DNA of 64,000 bases. Source: Acidobacteriota bacterium (GTDB taxonomy: Bacteria > Acidobacteriota > Terriglobia > Acidiferrales > UBA7541). Position 1 is the stretch's first letter; each line of letters opens with the position of its first letter. Location: the NCBI GenBank assembly GCA_027307115.1, contig DAHUXN010000095.1, positions 1-64,000 of the forward strand. Reading direction: 5' to 3'. This document shows, piece by piece, positions 9,281 to 17,062 of the stretch. The notes beneath the pieces were generated by a model. The model had not been told where the DNA came from, made no database searches, and saw nothing but the letters and a program-made list of their open reading frames with translations. A program made the position numbers and the translations under genes.

Positions 9281-9961
9281 GTGACCGCTAAACCGAAGGC
9301 GTGGCTCTCCTGGAGCAGCGGCAAAGACAGCGCGTGGTCGCTTCACGTCATGCGCCAGCGCGGCGATTTTGAAATCACTGCGCTGCTAACCACGATCAAT
9401 CGCACGCACAACCGCGTCGCGATGCACGCCGTTCGCGAATCGCTTCTCGACGCGCAAGCCGCTGCCGCTGGCCTGCCGCTCGTAAAAGTTCCGATTCCTT
9501 CGCCGTGTCCCAACGAAATTTATGAGCGCGCCATGTCTGAAGCGATGGCGCAGGCGCGCGCCGAAGGCGTCACGCAGATGATTTTCGGCGATCTTTTTCT
9601 CGAAGACATTCGCAAGTACCGCGAAGAAAATCTCGCAAAATGCGGCATCGCGCCCGTGTTTCCGCTTTGGGGCCGCGACACGCGCATTCTCGCGCAGGAA
9701 ATGTTAGCCGGAGGCCTCCGCGCGGTTCTCACTTGCATCGACCCGAAAAAACTCGACGCCAGCTTCGTCGGCCGTGCCTTCGACGAAAAGCTCCTCGCCG
9801 ATCTTCCTGCCTCAGTCGATCCCTGCGGCGAAAACGGCGAGTTTCACACCTTCGCCTGCGCCGGCCCCATGTTTGCATCGCCAATCTCGGTAGAAGCGGG
9901 AGAAATTGTCGAGCGCGACGGCTTCGTCTTCGCCGATCTTCTCCCCCGCTCCGCTGCCTGA
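9281..9961 (+). CDS. DUF71 / Dph6-like ATP-binding ligase (PP-loop)
   Basis: A 226-residue adenine-nucleotide alpha-hydrolase-like protein. The PP-loop SSGKDSAWSLH is at the N terminus, and the family-typical MIFGDLFLEDIRKYREE, RAVLTCID and GENGEFHTF are all present. Archaeal and eukaryotic relatives amidate diphthine on EF2, a modification bacteria lack, so the substrate here is unknown. The start is a GTG. The gene lies between namZ and a convergent amino-acid permease whose stop is 4 bases away. Whether it belongs functionally to the muropeptide genes cannot be told from sequence. Confidence 0.85.
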   Translation: MTAKPKAWLSWSSGKDSAWSLHVMRQRGDFEITALLTTINRTHNRVAMHAVRESLLDAQAAAAGLPLVKVPIPSPCPNEIYERAMSEAMAQARAEGVTQMIFGDLFLEDIRKYREENLAKCGIAPVFPLWGRDTRILAQEMLAGGLRAVLTCIDPKKLDASFVGRAFDEKLLADLPASVDPCGENGEFHTFACAGPMFASPISVEAGEIVERDGFVFADLLPRSAA

Positions 9962-9965
9962 CAGT

Positions 9966-11399
9966 TTATTGTGAAGGTTGTTCGGTCGAAGCGCGCTTGC
10001 GCCAGTGGGCGTAAAGCGGAAGTCCTATCAGCATCACTGCGAGTCCAATCGCCGAGCGCAGTGGTTTCTGCACCAAAACATCCACCGTGAGCGCCAGCGC
10101 GCCGAGTATGAAAATTATGGGCACCACGGGATAACCCCACGTGCGATACGGCCGCAGCATGTTGGGTTCGTTGCGCCGCAGCACAATCAGCCCGACAGTC
10201 TGCGCGGCATAGAAGATCCAGACCAAAAAAACATAGAGCAGGGAGAGGCTCTCGAACGTGCCCGTGAGTGCCAGCACCGCAGCGAGAATCCCCTGGAAAA
10301 CAAGCGCATTCGCTGGAGTGCGAAATCGCGGATGCACGCCACGAACCACGCGAAAAAACAGGCCATCGCGCGCCATGGCGTAATCCACGCGCGCATTCGT
10401 CAGAATGGACGAGTTCAGCGTGCCGAGCGCGCAGATCATCATCACAATCGTCATCCAGGTTGCCGCGTCGGCGCCGGTTGCGCGTGCGATCACATCAGAG
10501 GCGATGTGCGCCGATGCCGCCACCGTCGCAAACGGAAGCACGTAAAAACAGGCGACACTCATCGCGGTGTAAATCCCACAGACCACTAGAACGCCGACAA
10601 TCAGCGCGAGTGGAATGTTTCGTCCAGGGTTCTTTATTTCGGAACCGACAAACGTCAGGTTGATCCATCCGTCATAAGCCCAAAGCCCGCTCGCCGTGGC
10701 GGTCAGCAGCGCGGCGACGATTCCCAGTTGGCCCATCGAAGTGGAAACAGAATGGAAATTCGCGATGCTGCCCTTGCCCGAAAAAAATCCAATGATAATC
10801 ACCGCGATGACCGCGGCAATCTTGATCACCGTCAGCACCACCTGTACACGCCCGCCCAGGCGTACGCCGAAATAGTTGATGAAAGTAATCAGCGCGATAG
10901 CCACCACAGCCAGCGGCTGCGCCCACGTGAAAGTGAAATGAATGGGCGCGTGCAAGAAGGGAAGTGAAAAGTGCAGCGCCCACAGCGGCGTCGCGACCAC
11001 GGGAAACAGGAAACTCGCGAACACCAGCAACCCGGAGGCGATGGTTGCGATCGAAGTAGGCGCGCCGATAATCGAGTACGTCCACCCAAATAGGTAACCC
11101 CACACTGGCCCGAACGCGCGACTAATGTACGCATACGTTCCGCCAGCCTCCGGGATCGCCGCTCCCAGTTCCGCTGCGCAGAGCGCGCCAAAAAGCGAGA
11201 GCACGCCGCCGATCACCCATGCCAATGTTACCAATCCCACTGTGCCGGCCTCTTGCGCCATGTTCGCCGGCTTTATGAAAATGCCCGTCCCAATCATCGT
11301 TCCCACGACGATTGCCGCCGCCGCCCACGGTCCCAGCCCGCGAATCAATCCCGGTTGTTTATTCGCCGTGTTCATGTCGAAGTTCGTGTCGAGGCTCAT
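9966..11399 (-). CDS. APC-superfamily amino acid permease
   Basis: About 12 transmembrane segments in 477 residues. The first helix carries the substrate and cation-site motif GTMIGTGIF, and helix 6 contains GLWAYDGW. The C-terminal part has PNMLRPYRTWGYP, typical of LAT/APC exchangers and permeases. The start is the ATG at 11399, which overlaps the stop of the upstream symporter gene as ATGA; the longer open frame to 11741 is antisense-like low-complexity sequence. Coupling to a sodium:solute symporter next to peptidoglycan-degrading enzymes suggests uptake of wall-derived amino acids such as alanine or glutamate, but the substrate is an inference. Confidence 0.88.
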   Translation of the reverse strand: MSLDTNFDMNTANKQPGLIRGLGPWAAAAIVVGTMIGTGIFIKPANMAQEAGTVGLVTLAWVIGGVLSLFGALCAAELGAAIPEAGGTYAYISRAFGPVWGYLFGWTYSIIGAPTSIATIASGLLVFASFLFPVVATPLWALHFSLPFLHAPIHFTFTWAQPLAVVAIALITFINYFGVRLGGRVQVVLTVIKIAAVIAVIIIGFFSGKGSIANFHSVSTSMGQLGIVAALLTATASGLWAYDGWINLTFVGSEIKNPGRNIPLALIVGVLVVCGIYTAMSVACFYVLPFATVAASAHIASDVIARATGADAATWMTIVMMICALGTLNSSILTNARVDYAMARDGLFFRVVRGVHPRFRTPANALVFQGILAAVLALTGTFESLSLLYVFLVWIFYAAQTVGLIVLRRNEPNMLRPYRTWGYPVVPIIFILGALALTVDVLVQKPLRSAIGLAVMLIGLPLYAHWRKRASTEQPSQ

Positions 11400-12868
11400 G
11401 TCGAAGCCGCGGAGCCGTTTGCTGAATCCTGTTCTCCTATATTCTGTCGATGCGTCATGCTCACAGCCGAACCCACCGCGAACGTAATGATCGTCCCCGC
11501 CAGCACGTACCACGTCCACGCCAGGGGCGTCCACAAATGTATCGCCGTCATTCCCGCCAGCCCGGCAATCATCCCTGCAATCGCCCCACGCGCCGTAGCG
11601 CGCCGGTTCCAAATCACCAGCAAAAATGTCCCCAGTAAACTCCCGTACGTAATCGACGCAATCGTCAGTCCCGCCACGAGCACCGGCCCCCAACGAATCA
11701 TCCCAAACAATCCCAGCAGCACGCCCCAGAAAATCGTCCACTGTCGCGAACGCCGCAACTGCCTTGCCGAGTTGTTCACGTCCATGCCGCGCGCGCGCGA
11801 AAAATCAATGATGCTCGACGACGCCAGCGAATTCAGCGATCCGCTTGCGTTCGACATCGCCATCGCAAAAATCGCCGCCAGCACAATGCCCACCATCCCC
11901 GCGGGCATCTGCGTCACGATGAACTCCGGAAAAATGCGATCCGCGTCGCCGCCCGGAATCGCAAAGGGAATGCGCAGCCGGTAAACGTACAGCATCACGC
12001 CAATCAGCAAGAACAGCAAGAACTGCACGAAGACAATAGCGCCGCTCGCCAGCAACGCCTTTTTGCTGTCGCGTTCTGATTTCGCGGCCAGCAGACGCTG
12101 CACCATCGTTTGATCCGTTCCGTGGCTCGCCATCGTTAAAAACGTCCCGCCGATCAGCCCGGACCAGAACGTGTAGCTCTGCGTCAGGCTGAAATGGAAA
12201 TCGAAAACGCGCAGCTTGTCACCACCCGCTGCCGCCGCATGAACAACGCCAGTCCATCCGGCCGGAATTCTGTGCAGCAGCAGAAAAAAGGCCACCACCG
12301 AGCCCGCGATGTACAGACAGAATTGCATCACGTCCGTCCAAATCACCGCGCGCATCCCGCCTTGGAACGTGTAGAACAACGTCAGCAGCGTAATCACCGC
12401 CACGGATACGCGGTCGCCCGTACCCAGTAGGATGCTCACCACTTTCCCGATGGCCGCGAATCGCACGCCCTCCGCCAGCGCGCGCGTCACCACGAAAATG
12501 CTCGCCGCCGTGGATTTCGTCCGCGTGCCGAATCTTCTTTCGAGTAACTGATAAGCCGTATAAAATTCGCCGCGGAAATATTGCGGGATTAAAATGATGC
12601 ATAGGATGACGCGCGCCACCACGTACCCCATCACCAGTTGCAGGAATTCCAGATTTGTCGCGTACGCGATGGCCGGCGTGCCGATGATGGTCAGCGTGGA
12701 AGTTTCCGTGGCGACAATCGAGCAGGCCAGCGCCCACCACGGCGCCGTGCGGCCTCCAAGGAAATAATCGCGAATCGTCCGCTGGCTGCGCCCGTACGTG
12801 GCGCCGAACAGCGTGACGCCCGCGAGGTACACAACTATGATTACAACGTCGATTGTGCCGATGCGCAT
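11396..12868 (-). CDS. Sodium:solute symporter (SSS family), candidate amino-sugar importer
   Basis: A 490-residue inner-membrane carrier with about 13 hydrophobic segments, starting MRIGTIDVVIIVVYLAG. Family motifs include RDYFLGGRTAPWWALACSI near residue 40, GGMRAVIWTDVMQ and a middle MASHGTDQTMVQRLLAAK, the pattern of the sialic acid/sugar branch. The ATG at 12868 gives the family-standard N terminus; sequence upstream to 13060 is not conserved. It is divergent from the sugar kinase and translationally coupled to the permease gene. By context it would import GlcNAc or MurNAc released by the NagZ and NamZ fusions, replacing the PTS importer MurP used in Bacillus. The substrate is inferred. 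Confidence 0.85.
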   Translation of the reverse strand: MRIGTIDVVIIVVYLAGVTLFGATYGRSQRTIRDYFLGGRTAPWWALACSIVATETSTLTIIGTPAIAYATNLEFLQLVMGYVVARVILCIILIPQYFRGEFYTAYQLLERRFGTRTKSTAASIFVVTRALAEGVRFAAIGKVVSILLGTGDRVSVAVITLLTLFYTFQGGMRAVIWTDVMQFCLYIAGSVVAFFLLLHRIPAGWTGVVHAAAAGGDKLRVFDFHFSLTQSYTFWSGLIGGTFLTMASHGTDQTMVQRLLAAKSERDSKKALLASGAIVFVQFLLFLLIGVMLYVYRLRIPFAIPGGDADRIFPEFIVTQMPAGMVGIVLAAIFAMAMSNASGSLNSLASSSIIDFSRARGMDVNNSARQLRRSRQWTIFWGVLLGLFGMIRWGPVLVAGLTIASITYGSLLGTFLLVIWNRRATARGAIAGMIAGLAGMTAIHLWTPLAWTWYVLAGTIITFAVGSAVSMTHRQNIGEQDSANGSAAST

Positions 12869-13090
12869 CGCGTGGCGTCCGCTCGCGGCGAACTCGCTCC
12901 ATCCGCCGAAGCCGCGCGATGCTATCCGCCTTGTTCGCGCCGTGTCAACCACTCGTCTCGTGCGCGTGGCACGTGCCCCGTACCTTTGGTGGGAGCTTTG
13001 AGGAGTCTGCGAAAGCTCGCGCTTATCGCGCTGCCACCTGCGTATGCGGTTACGCCGCACTTATGTACGGCAAAAGGAGCTGTGTGACGC

Positions 13091-14071
13091 ATGGAGGTCT
13101 TCCTCGGCTTTGACGCAGGCGGCACAAAAACAACGTGCGTGGTCCTCGACGCTGCTGGTCACTTTCTCGCCGAAACCGCCGGGGGCCCCGCCAATCCTCT
13201 GCGCGTCGGATTTGCGAAAGCTTCGTTCGCGCTCGAAGACACCGCACTTCGAGCGCTCCGTGAAGCCCGCCAAGAAACCGAAAGCGTTCGTGCCATTTGC
13301 GCGGGCGTTGCCGGCGCGGGACGTCCCCGCATTGCCCGTCGCCTCGTCTCCTATCTCAGCCATGCATTTCCGCAAGCCGCCGTCCGCGTCGTTACGGACA
13401 TCGAAATCGCGCTCGAAGCTGCTCTCGCTCAAGGTAATTTCGATCGCCAGAGACTTGAAGCGGGAATCGTCATCGTCGCGGGCACAGGCTCAGCCGCGTA
13501 CGGCCGCGATTTCTCCGGAAAAACGGCGCGCGCCGGGGGTTGGGGTCCGTGGATCGGCGACCAAGGCAGCGCCTATGACATTGGCCGCCGGGCCGTCGAA
13601 GCTGCTCTGAGTGCCCGCGACCATCTCGGGCCGCCGACCGCGCTCGGCGAAAAAATTCTTCGCGCCGAAGAAGGCGACGCGGAAACCCCCAAAACCCAAG
13701 ACTGGGACGCGACTCTTGAGCGCATTGCGAAGCATTCCGACGCCGTCTTCCCCAAGCTTTTTCCGGTTGTCGCCGAAGCCGCCGCGGCGGGCGACGCCGT
13801 CGCGCAGCAAATTCTCGCCAGCGCCGCGAAGTCTCTCGCCAGCCTTGCAAAGGCCGTCGTCGATTCGCTGGATCTCACCGATCAATCCTTCACGCTCGCG
13901 AAATCCGGCGGCGTTTTTGGCCACAGCGAACATCTCGAGGCCGCGCTCGATCAGGAATTAGCGAGCATCGCCCCAAACGCGAAATTCGGCTCGCTGCGCG
14001 TTTCGCCCGCTCGTGCCGCCGCCGAACTCGCGCGCAAGAGCATCTCGGACATTGCCGCCAATGGAAGATGA
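13091..14071 (+). CDS. BadF/BadG/BcrA-type sugar kinase, MurK / GlcNAc kinase-like
   Basis: A 326-residue ASKHA-fold kinase. The phosphate-1 loop FDAGGTKTTCVVLD is at residues 7-20, GVAGAGRPR is near 75, the adenosine-side VIVAGTGSAAYG lies mid-protein, and GGWGPWIGDQGSAYDIGRRA is the signature of GlcNAc and MurNAc kinases of this family. An AAGGAG ribosome site sits 11 bases before the ATG. In Clostridium, MurK phosphorylates both GlcNAc and MurNAc, giving MurNAc-6-phosphate for MurQ. With murQ 10 kb away and no PTS gene in view, this is the best candidate for the phosphorylation step. It is divergent from the symporter (222-base shared control region). Confidence 0.87.
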   Translation: MEVFLGFDAGGTKTTCVVLDAAGHFLAETAGGPANPLRVGFAKASFALEDTALRALREARQETESVRAICAGVAGAGRPRIARRLVSYLSHAFPQAAVRVVTDIEIALEAALAQGNFDRQRLEAGIVIVAGTGSAAYGRDFSGKTARAGGWGPWIGDQGSAYDIGRRAVEAALSARDHLGPPTALGEKILRAEEGDAETPKTQDWDATLERIAKHSDAVFPKLFPVVAEAAAAGDAVAQQILASAAKSLASLAKAVVDSLDLTDQSFTLAKSGGVFGHSEHLEAALDQELASIAPNAKFGSLRVSPARAAAELARKSISDIAANGR

Positions 14072-14834
14072 ACTCACCGCCCGCATCGCCAAGGCGCGAA
14101 CCTCTTCCGGCGACGCCCTGCGTCCGTTTCTTCATGATCCCGCCGAGGAAGTCCTCGTCGCGGCACTTGCTAATCCCAGCCTCACCGAAAGCGACGTCTG
14201 CATTTTGCTCGAACGTCTCGACCTTCCCGCGTCACTTCTCGGCGCCATCGCCGCGCATCCATCCTGGAAGAAAAATGAGGGCGTGCGTCTGCGCCTGGCG
14301 CGCCATCCGCGGACGCCCCATCGCGTCGCCCTCGCTTTGCTTCGCCAGCTTTTCCTGTTTCATCTTGTGCAGGTGAGTTTGCTGCCGTCGGCGCCCGCGG
14401 AAATCCGCCGTGTGTCCGAGGAACTTCTCCTCCGGCGCTTGCCGCAACTTCCTGTCGGCGAAAAACTCGCGCTCGCGCGTCGCGCCTCGGCGCGCGTTGC
14501 CGGAGGGATTCTCGCCGAAGGCCATCCGCAAGCCGCGGCTCTTGCGCTCAATAATCCGTTTCTAAACGAAGCGCAAATTCTTCGCGTCCTCGCGGATCCG
14601 GGCGCCCACGAGCGCGTCGTCCACGCCATCGCACATCATCCGCGGTGGTCGCTCGACTACAACATTCGGATGGCCCTCGTTCGACATCCGGCAGCGCCGC
14701 TCGCCAACGTCATGCGCTTTCTTCCTGAGATCACCATGCGCGATCTTCACGAACTCTCCGCCGCCGCAACGCTCCCGGAAAATCTCCGCGCCTACATCAA
14801 AGAGGAAGTCGCTCGCCGCGCGAAGCCTTTGTAG
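14061..14834 (+). CDS. Helical-repeat (HEAT/LRV-like) protein of unknown function
   Basis: A 257-residue soluble protein rich in Leu, Ala, Arg and His. The repeated pattern (helix, ANP/HP turn, helix) appears in VAALANPSLTESDV, IAAHPSWKK, ALNNPFLNEAQIL, AIAHHPRWSLD and ALVRHPAAPLANV, suggesting an alpha-solenoid. I do not recognise a named family. The ATG at 14061 lies inside the last codons of the kinase gene (11-base overlap), so translation is probably coupled. An in-frame codon at 14013 would give an implausibly long overlap. The tight pairing suggests a partner or regulator of the kinase or of the same pathway, without direct evidence. Confidence 0.72.
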   Translation: MEDELTARIAKARTSSGDALRPFLHDPAEEVLVAALANPSLTESDVCILLERLDLPASLLGAIAAHPSWKKNEGVRLRLARHPRTPHRVALALLRQLFLFHLVQVSLLPSAPAEIRRVSEELLLRRLPQLPVGEKLALARRASARVAGGILAEGHPQAAALALNNPFLNEAQILRVLADPGAHERVVHAIAHHPRWSLDYNIRMALVRHPAAPLANVMRFLPEITMRDLHELSAAATLPENLRAYIKEEVARRAKPL

Positions 14835-14835
14835 C

Positions 14836-14860
14836 GGCCGCCTTCAGGCGGGCATCTGTG
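14836..14860. repeat. REP-like palindrome
   Basis: GGCCGCCTTCAGGCGGGC, followed by ATCTGTG, just after the 14834 stop. It shares its core with 9211-9234 and with 44569-44580. Confidence 0.55.
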
Positions 14861-15008
14861 CCTCGCATGACATCGCGAAGACATATAGATCGCATTCTCC
14901 TGTGTCGACTTCGAAAGGTGCCCTGCTGTTTTGTTGCTTAAACGTTGTGGGCATGTTACGGCGTGGGCCATTTTGCCTAGCGTCGCAAGCATGATAAAAA
15001 CATAGCTC

Positions 15009-15299
15009 ATGTCCCTGCAGCCCAAGCGCATCAACATGAAGTGGTACATCATTGTCGCCGGCGTCATTTTCGTTGCCGCGCTGATCTACGCGTCATTTCG
15101 CCAGAGCGTTTATCATTACGAAGTCTGCGTCGATTTTCACGGACGCAGCCATTGCGCCGAAGCCTCTGGCACGAATCGCAACGACGCGGTGCGTACCGCG
15201 CAGGAAATCGACTGCGAGATGCTCGCCAACGGCCGCGACGAAAATATTGCCTGTCTCGATCAGCAACCTTCCAGCGTCCGCGCCGTCCCCCAAAAGTAA
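15009..15299 (+). CDS. Small single-pass membrane protein
   Basis: A 96-residue protein (87 if started at the ATG at 15036, MKWYIIVAG). One transmembrane helix (WYIIVAGVIFVAALIYA) is followed by YHYEVCVDFHGRSHCAEASG and a region with two further cysteines, which suggests an exported domain with disulfides. The DAVRTAQEIDCEML segment looks like a small helix. It resembles short conserved hypothetical proteins seen in Acidobacteria, from memory only. For the first ATG, TTGCCT and TAAAAA lie 16 bases apart shortly upstream, which would make it near-leaderless. Neither start has a clear Shine-Dalgarno. Function unknown. Confidence 0.62.
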   Translation: MSLQPKRINMKWYIIVAGVIFVAALIYASFRQSVYHYEVCVDFHGRSHCAEASGTNRNDAVRTAQEIDCEMLANGRDENIACLDQQPSSVRAVPQK

Positions 15300-15390
15300 C
15301 GTGCGCGCACAACCGACAGAAAGTCGTCGCGAACCTTTGTCAGACGTGTCTTACGATCCGTGGTTTATAAGGCGGGGAGATATAAAACGT

Positions 15391-15425
15391 TGTCATTCCG
15401 AGCCGCCATGCAGGCACGGAATCCG
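15391..15425. repeat. Dispersed palindrome (GTCATTCCGAG...GAATC type)
   Basis: TGTCATTCCGAG pairs through ATTCCG/CGGAAT (15395-15400 with 15417-15422). It is the same family as 44493-44524 (inverted) and, more loosely, 18664-18690. It lies between convergent genes. Confidence 0.55.
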
Positions 15426-15463
15426 TTTTCTTTCGGCAATCAAACGGCCGCATCGCCAAGCCT

Positions 15464-15955
15464 TCACCGCTTCGCAAACGGTTCCGGCGCCGGTGTGCCC
15501 AGCATCCGCAAATAAGTCATCAACTGCGCCCGGTGGTGCACTTCGTGTTCGTTGATGCCGAATAAAATCACGGTCACTTTGCGGCGGAATCCAATCGCGT
15601 CATTCACGCGCTCCTTATCCCATTCTTCTTCGCGCAATTTGCCCACCGCGGCAAGCGTTTCCTGATGCACTCGCGCGATCTGCCGCAATTCTTCGGCGAG
15701 CGAAGTCGCCACGCCGCCCAACACGGCGGGCAACCCTCCGGGAATCCGCTTTTCGTAATATGCAAAATTGCCATCCAACGCCACGCGTCGCACGCCTTCC
15801 TCAGACACCCAAAGGTGCCGCAGCATTTCCCCAATGCTCGGCGCGCCGTTTCCCGGACCCCATTCCAGATGTTCTGGACGCAGCAATCGGAAAACGTCTT
15901 CGCTTCGTGCGCGAATGTTCTGCTTTTGCTTCAGAAAAAATTCCGGCAATGTCAT
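15464..15955 (-). CDS. DinB-family protein (putative metal-dependent, thiol-linked enzyme)
   Basis: A 163-residue four-helix-bundle protein of the DinB/YfiT type. The metal-binding histidines are visible: His in GEMLRHLWVSEE after helix 1, and the C-terminal NEHEVHHRAQLMTYLRMLG. Members include bacillithiol and mycothiol transferases and many uncharacterised DNA-damage-inducible proteins, so the reaction is not known. The ATG at 15955 is preferred; a TTG at 15973 would lie upstream of the probable -10 box. It is divergent from a PilZ gene and convergent with the small membrane protein. Confidence 0.85.
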   Translation of the reverse strand: MTLPEFFLKQKQNIRARSEDVFRLLRPEHLEWGPGNGAPSIGEMLRHLWVSEEGVRRVALDGNFAYYEKRIPGGLPAVLGGVATSLAEELRQIARVHQETLAAVGKLREEEWDKERVNDAIGFRRKVTVILFGINEHEVHHRAQLMTYLRMLGTPAPEPFAKR

Positions 15956-15961
15956 GTGCAA

Positions 15962-15967
15962 ATTATA
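15962..15967 (-). promoter_or_regulatory. Candidate -10 box of a leaderless dinB-family transcript
   Basis: A perfect TATAAT lies six bases before the ATG at 15955, so the expected transcription start coincides with the start codon. No Shine-Dalgarno is present. The -35 region (GACTTG at 17 bases) is a poor match. Confidence 0.45.
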
Positions 15968-16021
15968 CTCCAACGCCTGCCGCGCAAGTCCTCATCTGCG
16001 CGCACTTGCCGCTCATAATCG

Positions 16022-16051
16022 TTGACACATACTGCCCCGTCTGCATAGCAT
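16022..16051 (+). promoter_or_regulatory. Candidate promoter of the PilZ gene
   Basis: TTGACA (perfect -35) is followed after 18 bases by TAGCAT, about 57 bases upstream of the PilZ start codon. The -10 box is imperfect. Confidence 0.42.
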
Positions 16052-16107
16052 CGTTTTGACGACGAGAACCTTGCGGCCCGTCGCTTTTTTGTGAGGGGAC
16101 GTCCTGA

Positions 16108-16419
16108 GTGAACGAATCCGAACGTCGCAGACATGCGCGTTACCCCTGCAAGGCGCACGTCGAAATAATCTGGGGTGAAGTCACTTTGAACGCCACGCTC
16201 CGCGACATCAGCGCGTCGGGAATGTATCTGGAAACGCACGAGCAGCTCTGGGCGCGCGCCGAATTTTTCGCGAAGGTTCGCTTGCCCGAAACGCTCAACG
16301 TCAAATGCATCGTTCGCCGCGTCGATGCGGGCAAAGGCATGGTCGTGGAGTTCACTGAAGTCAGCCAGGAAACGCGCATGAATCTCAATCACCTCATTTG
16401 GAAACTCGCCCACTCGTGA
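16108..16419 (+). CDS. PilZ-domain protein (putative cyclic-di-GMP receptor)
   Basis: A 103-residue stand-alone PilZ domain. The two ligand motifs are intact: RRRHARYPC supplies the RxxxR element and DISASGMYLE the D/NxSxxG element. The start is a GTG preceded by a GAGGGGA ribosome site. Single-domain PilZ proteins act as adaptors that bind cyclic di-GMP and control motility, exopolysaccharide or secretion; the partner is not known. The stop overlaps the start of the following membrane protein gene. Confidence 0.88.
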   Translation: MNESERRRHARYPCKAHVEIIWGEVTLNATLRDISASGMYLETHEQLWARAEFFAKVRLPETLNVKCIVRRVDAGKGMVVEFTEVSQETRMNLNHLIWKLAHS

Positions 16420-17024
16420 CTTCCGTCCTGCGGCGCTGTGCAAATTGCGGCGCAGAACGCGCCTCGGCCGGTCCGGATGAAGTCTGCGAGTATTGCCATC
16501 TCGCGCCCGCGGAAGCCAATCGCGCCATGCGCCGCGGCCTAGTCAACCGTTTTGGCATTTTTTTGCTGGGCACGATTGCGTTTTTCGTCCCCTGTTTTCT
16601 TTATCCGCCCCTGGAACTCGATGGCATTTTGATTTTCATCGGCGTGATTTTCTTCGCTACTATTTTTCTAGCTGTGTGGGTGGAGCGTCGCGCCCTTCGC
16701 CGTCAGGAAGTCGAATTGGTCAAGCGAATTTTTCACGGCCTGGTGCCGCTTCCGTGGCTCCTCGGCACTTTGCTCTTCGTCAACGGTGCGCTCGACCGCT
16801 CGCCGCCGCAAAATTTCCAGGCCACCGTCGTCAGCCGCTTCGCCATGCCCGGCCTGCTGCCGATGCACCAACTCATCGTCACGTCCTGGCGCGACGGCGG
16901 CCTCGAACGCCTCGCCGTCACTCGTCAGGATTTCGATCTCTTCCACAATGGCGACGCCGTCGAGGTGCGTGTTCAATCCGGCTTGGTCGGCATCCCCTGG
17001 CTCTTCGGCGTCTACAGCAAATAG
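16416..17024 (+). CDS. Zinc-ribbon membrane protein of unknown function
   Basis: About 202 residues. An N-terminal zinc ribbon (RRCANCGAE...CEYC) is followed by hydrophobic segments near residues 45-85 and 120-135, then a polar C-terminal domain that may be a small beta-barrel (VTSWRDGGLERLAVTRQDF). The GTG at 16416 overlaps the PilZ stop as GTGA, the likeliest start; an in-frame ATG at 16398 is the alternative. The coupling with the PilZ gene suggests a shared role, perhaps in envelope signalling. I do not recognise the family. Confidence 0.72.
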   Translation: MTSVLRRCANCGAERASAGPDEVCEYCHLAPAEANRAMRRGLVNRFGIFLLGTIAFFVPCFLYPPLELDGILIFIGVIFFATIFLAVWVERRALRRQEVELVKRIFHGLVPLPWLLGTLLFVNGALDRSPPQNFQATVVSRFAMPGLLPMHQLIVTSWRDGGLERLAVTRQDFDLFHNGDAVEVRVQSGLVGIPWLFGVYSK

Positions 17025-17062
17025 CAGGCTGGACAATCTCCGTGACCATTAGGAGCGGCAAC

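Noticed and set aside
11400-11741. N-terminal extension of the APC permease
   Set aside because: The first 114 codons are antisense-like sequence inside the symporter gene; the ATGA overlap start at 11399 gives the standard N terminus.
12869-13060. N-terminal extension of the sodium symporter
   Set aside because: Basic, unconserved sequence upstream of MRIGTIDVV, which matches the family start.
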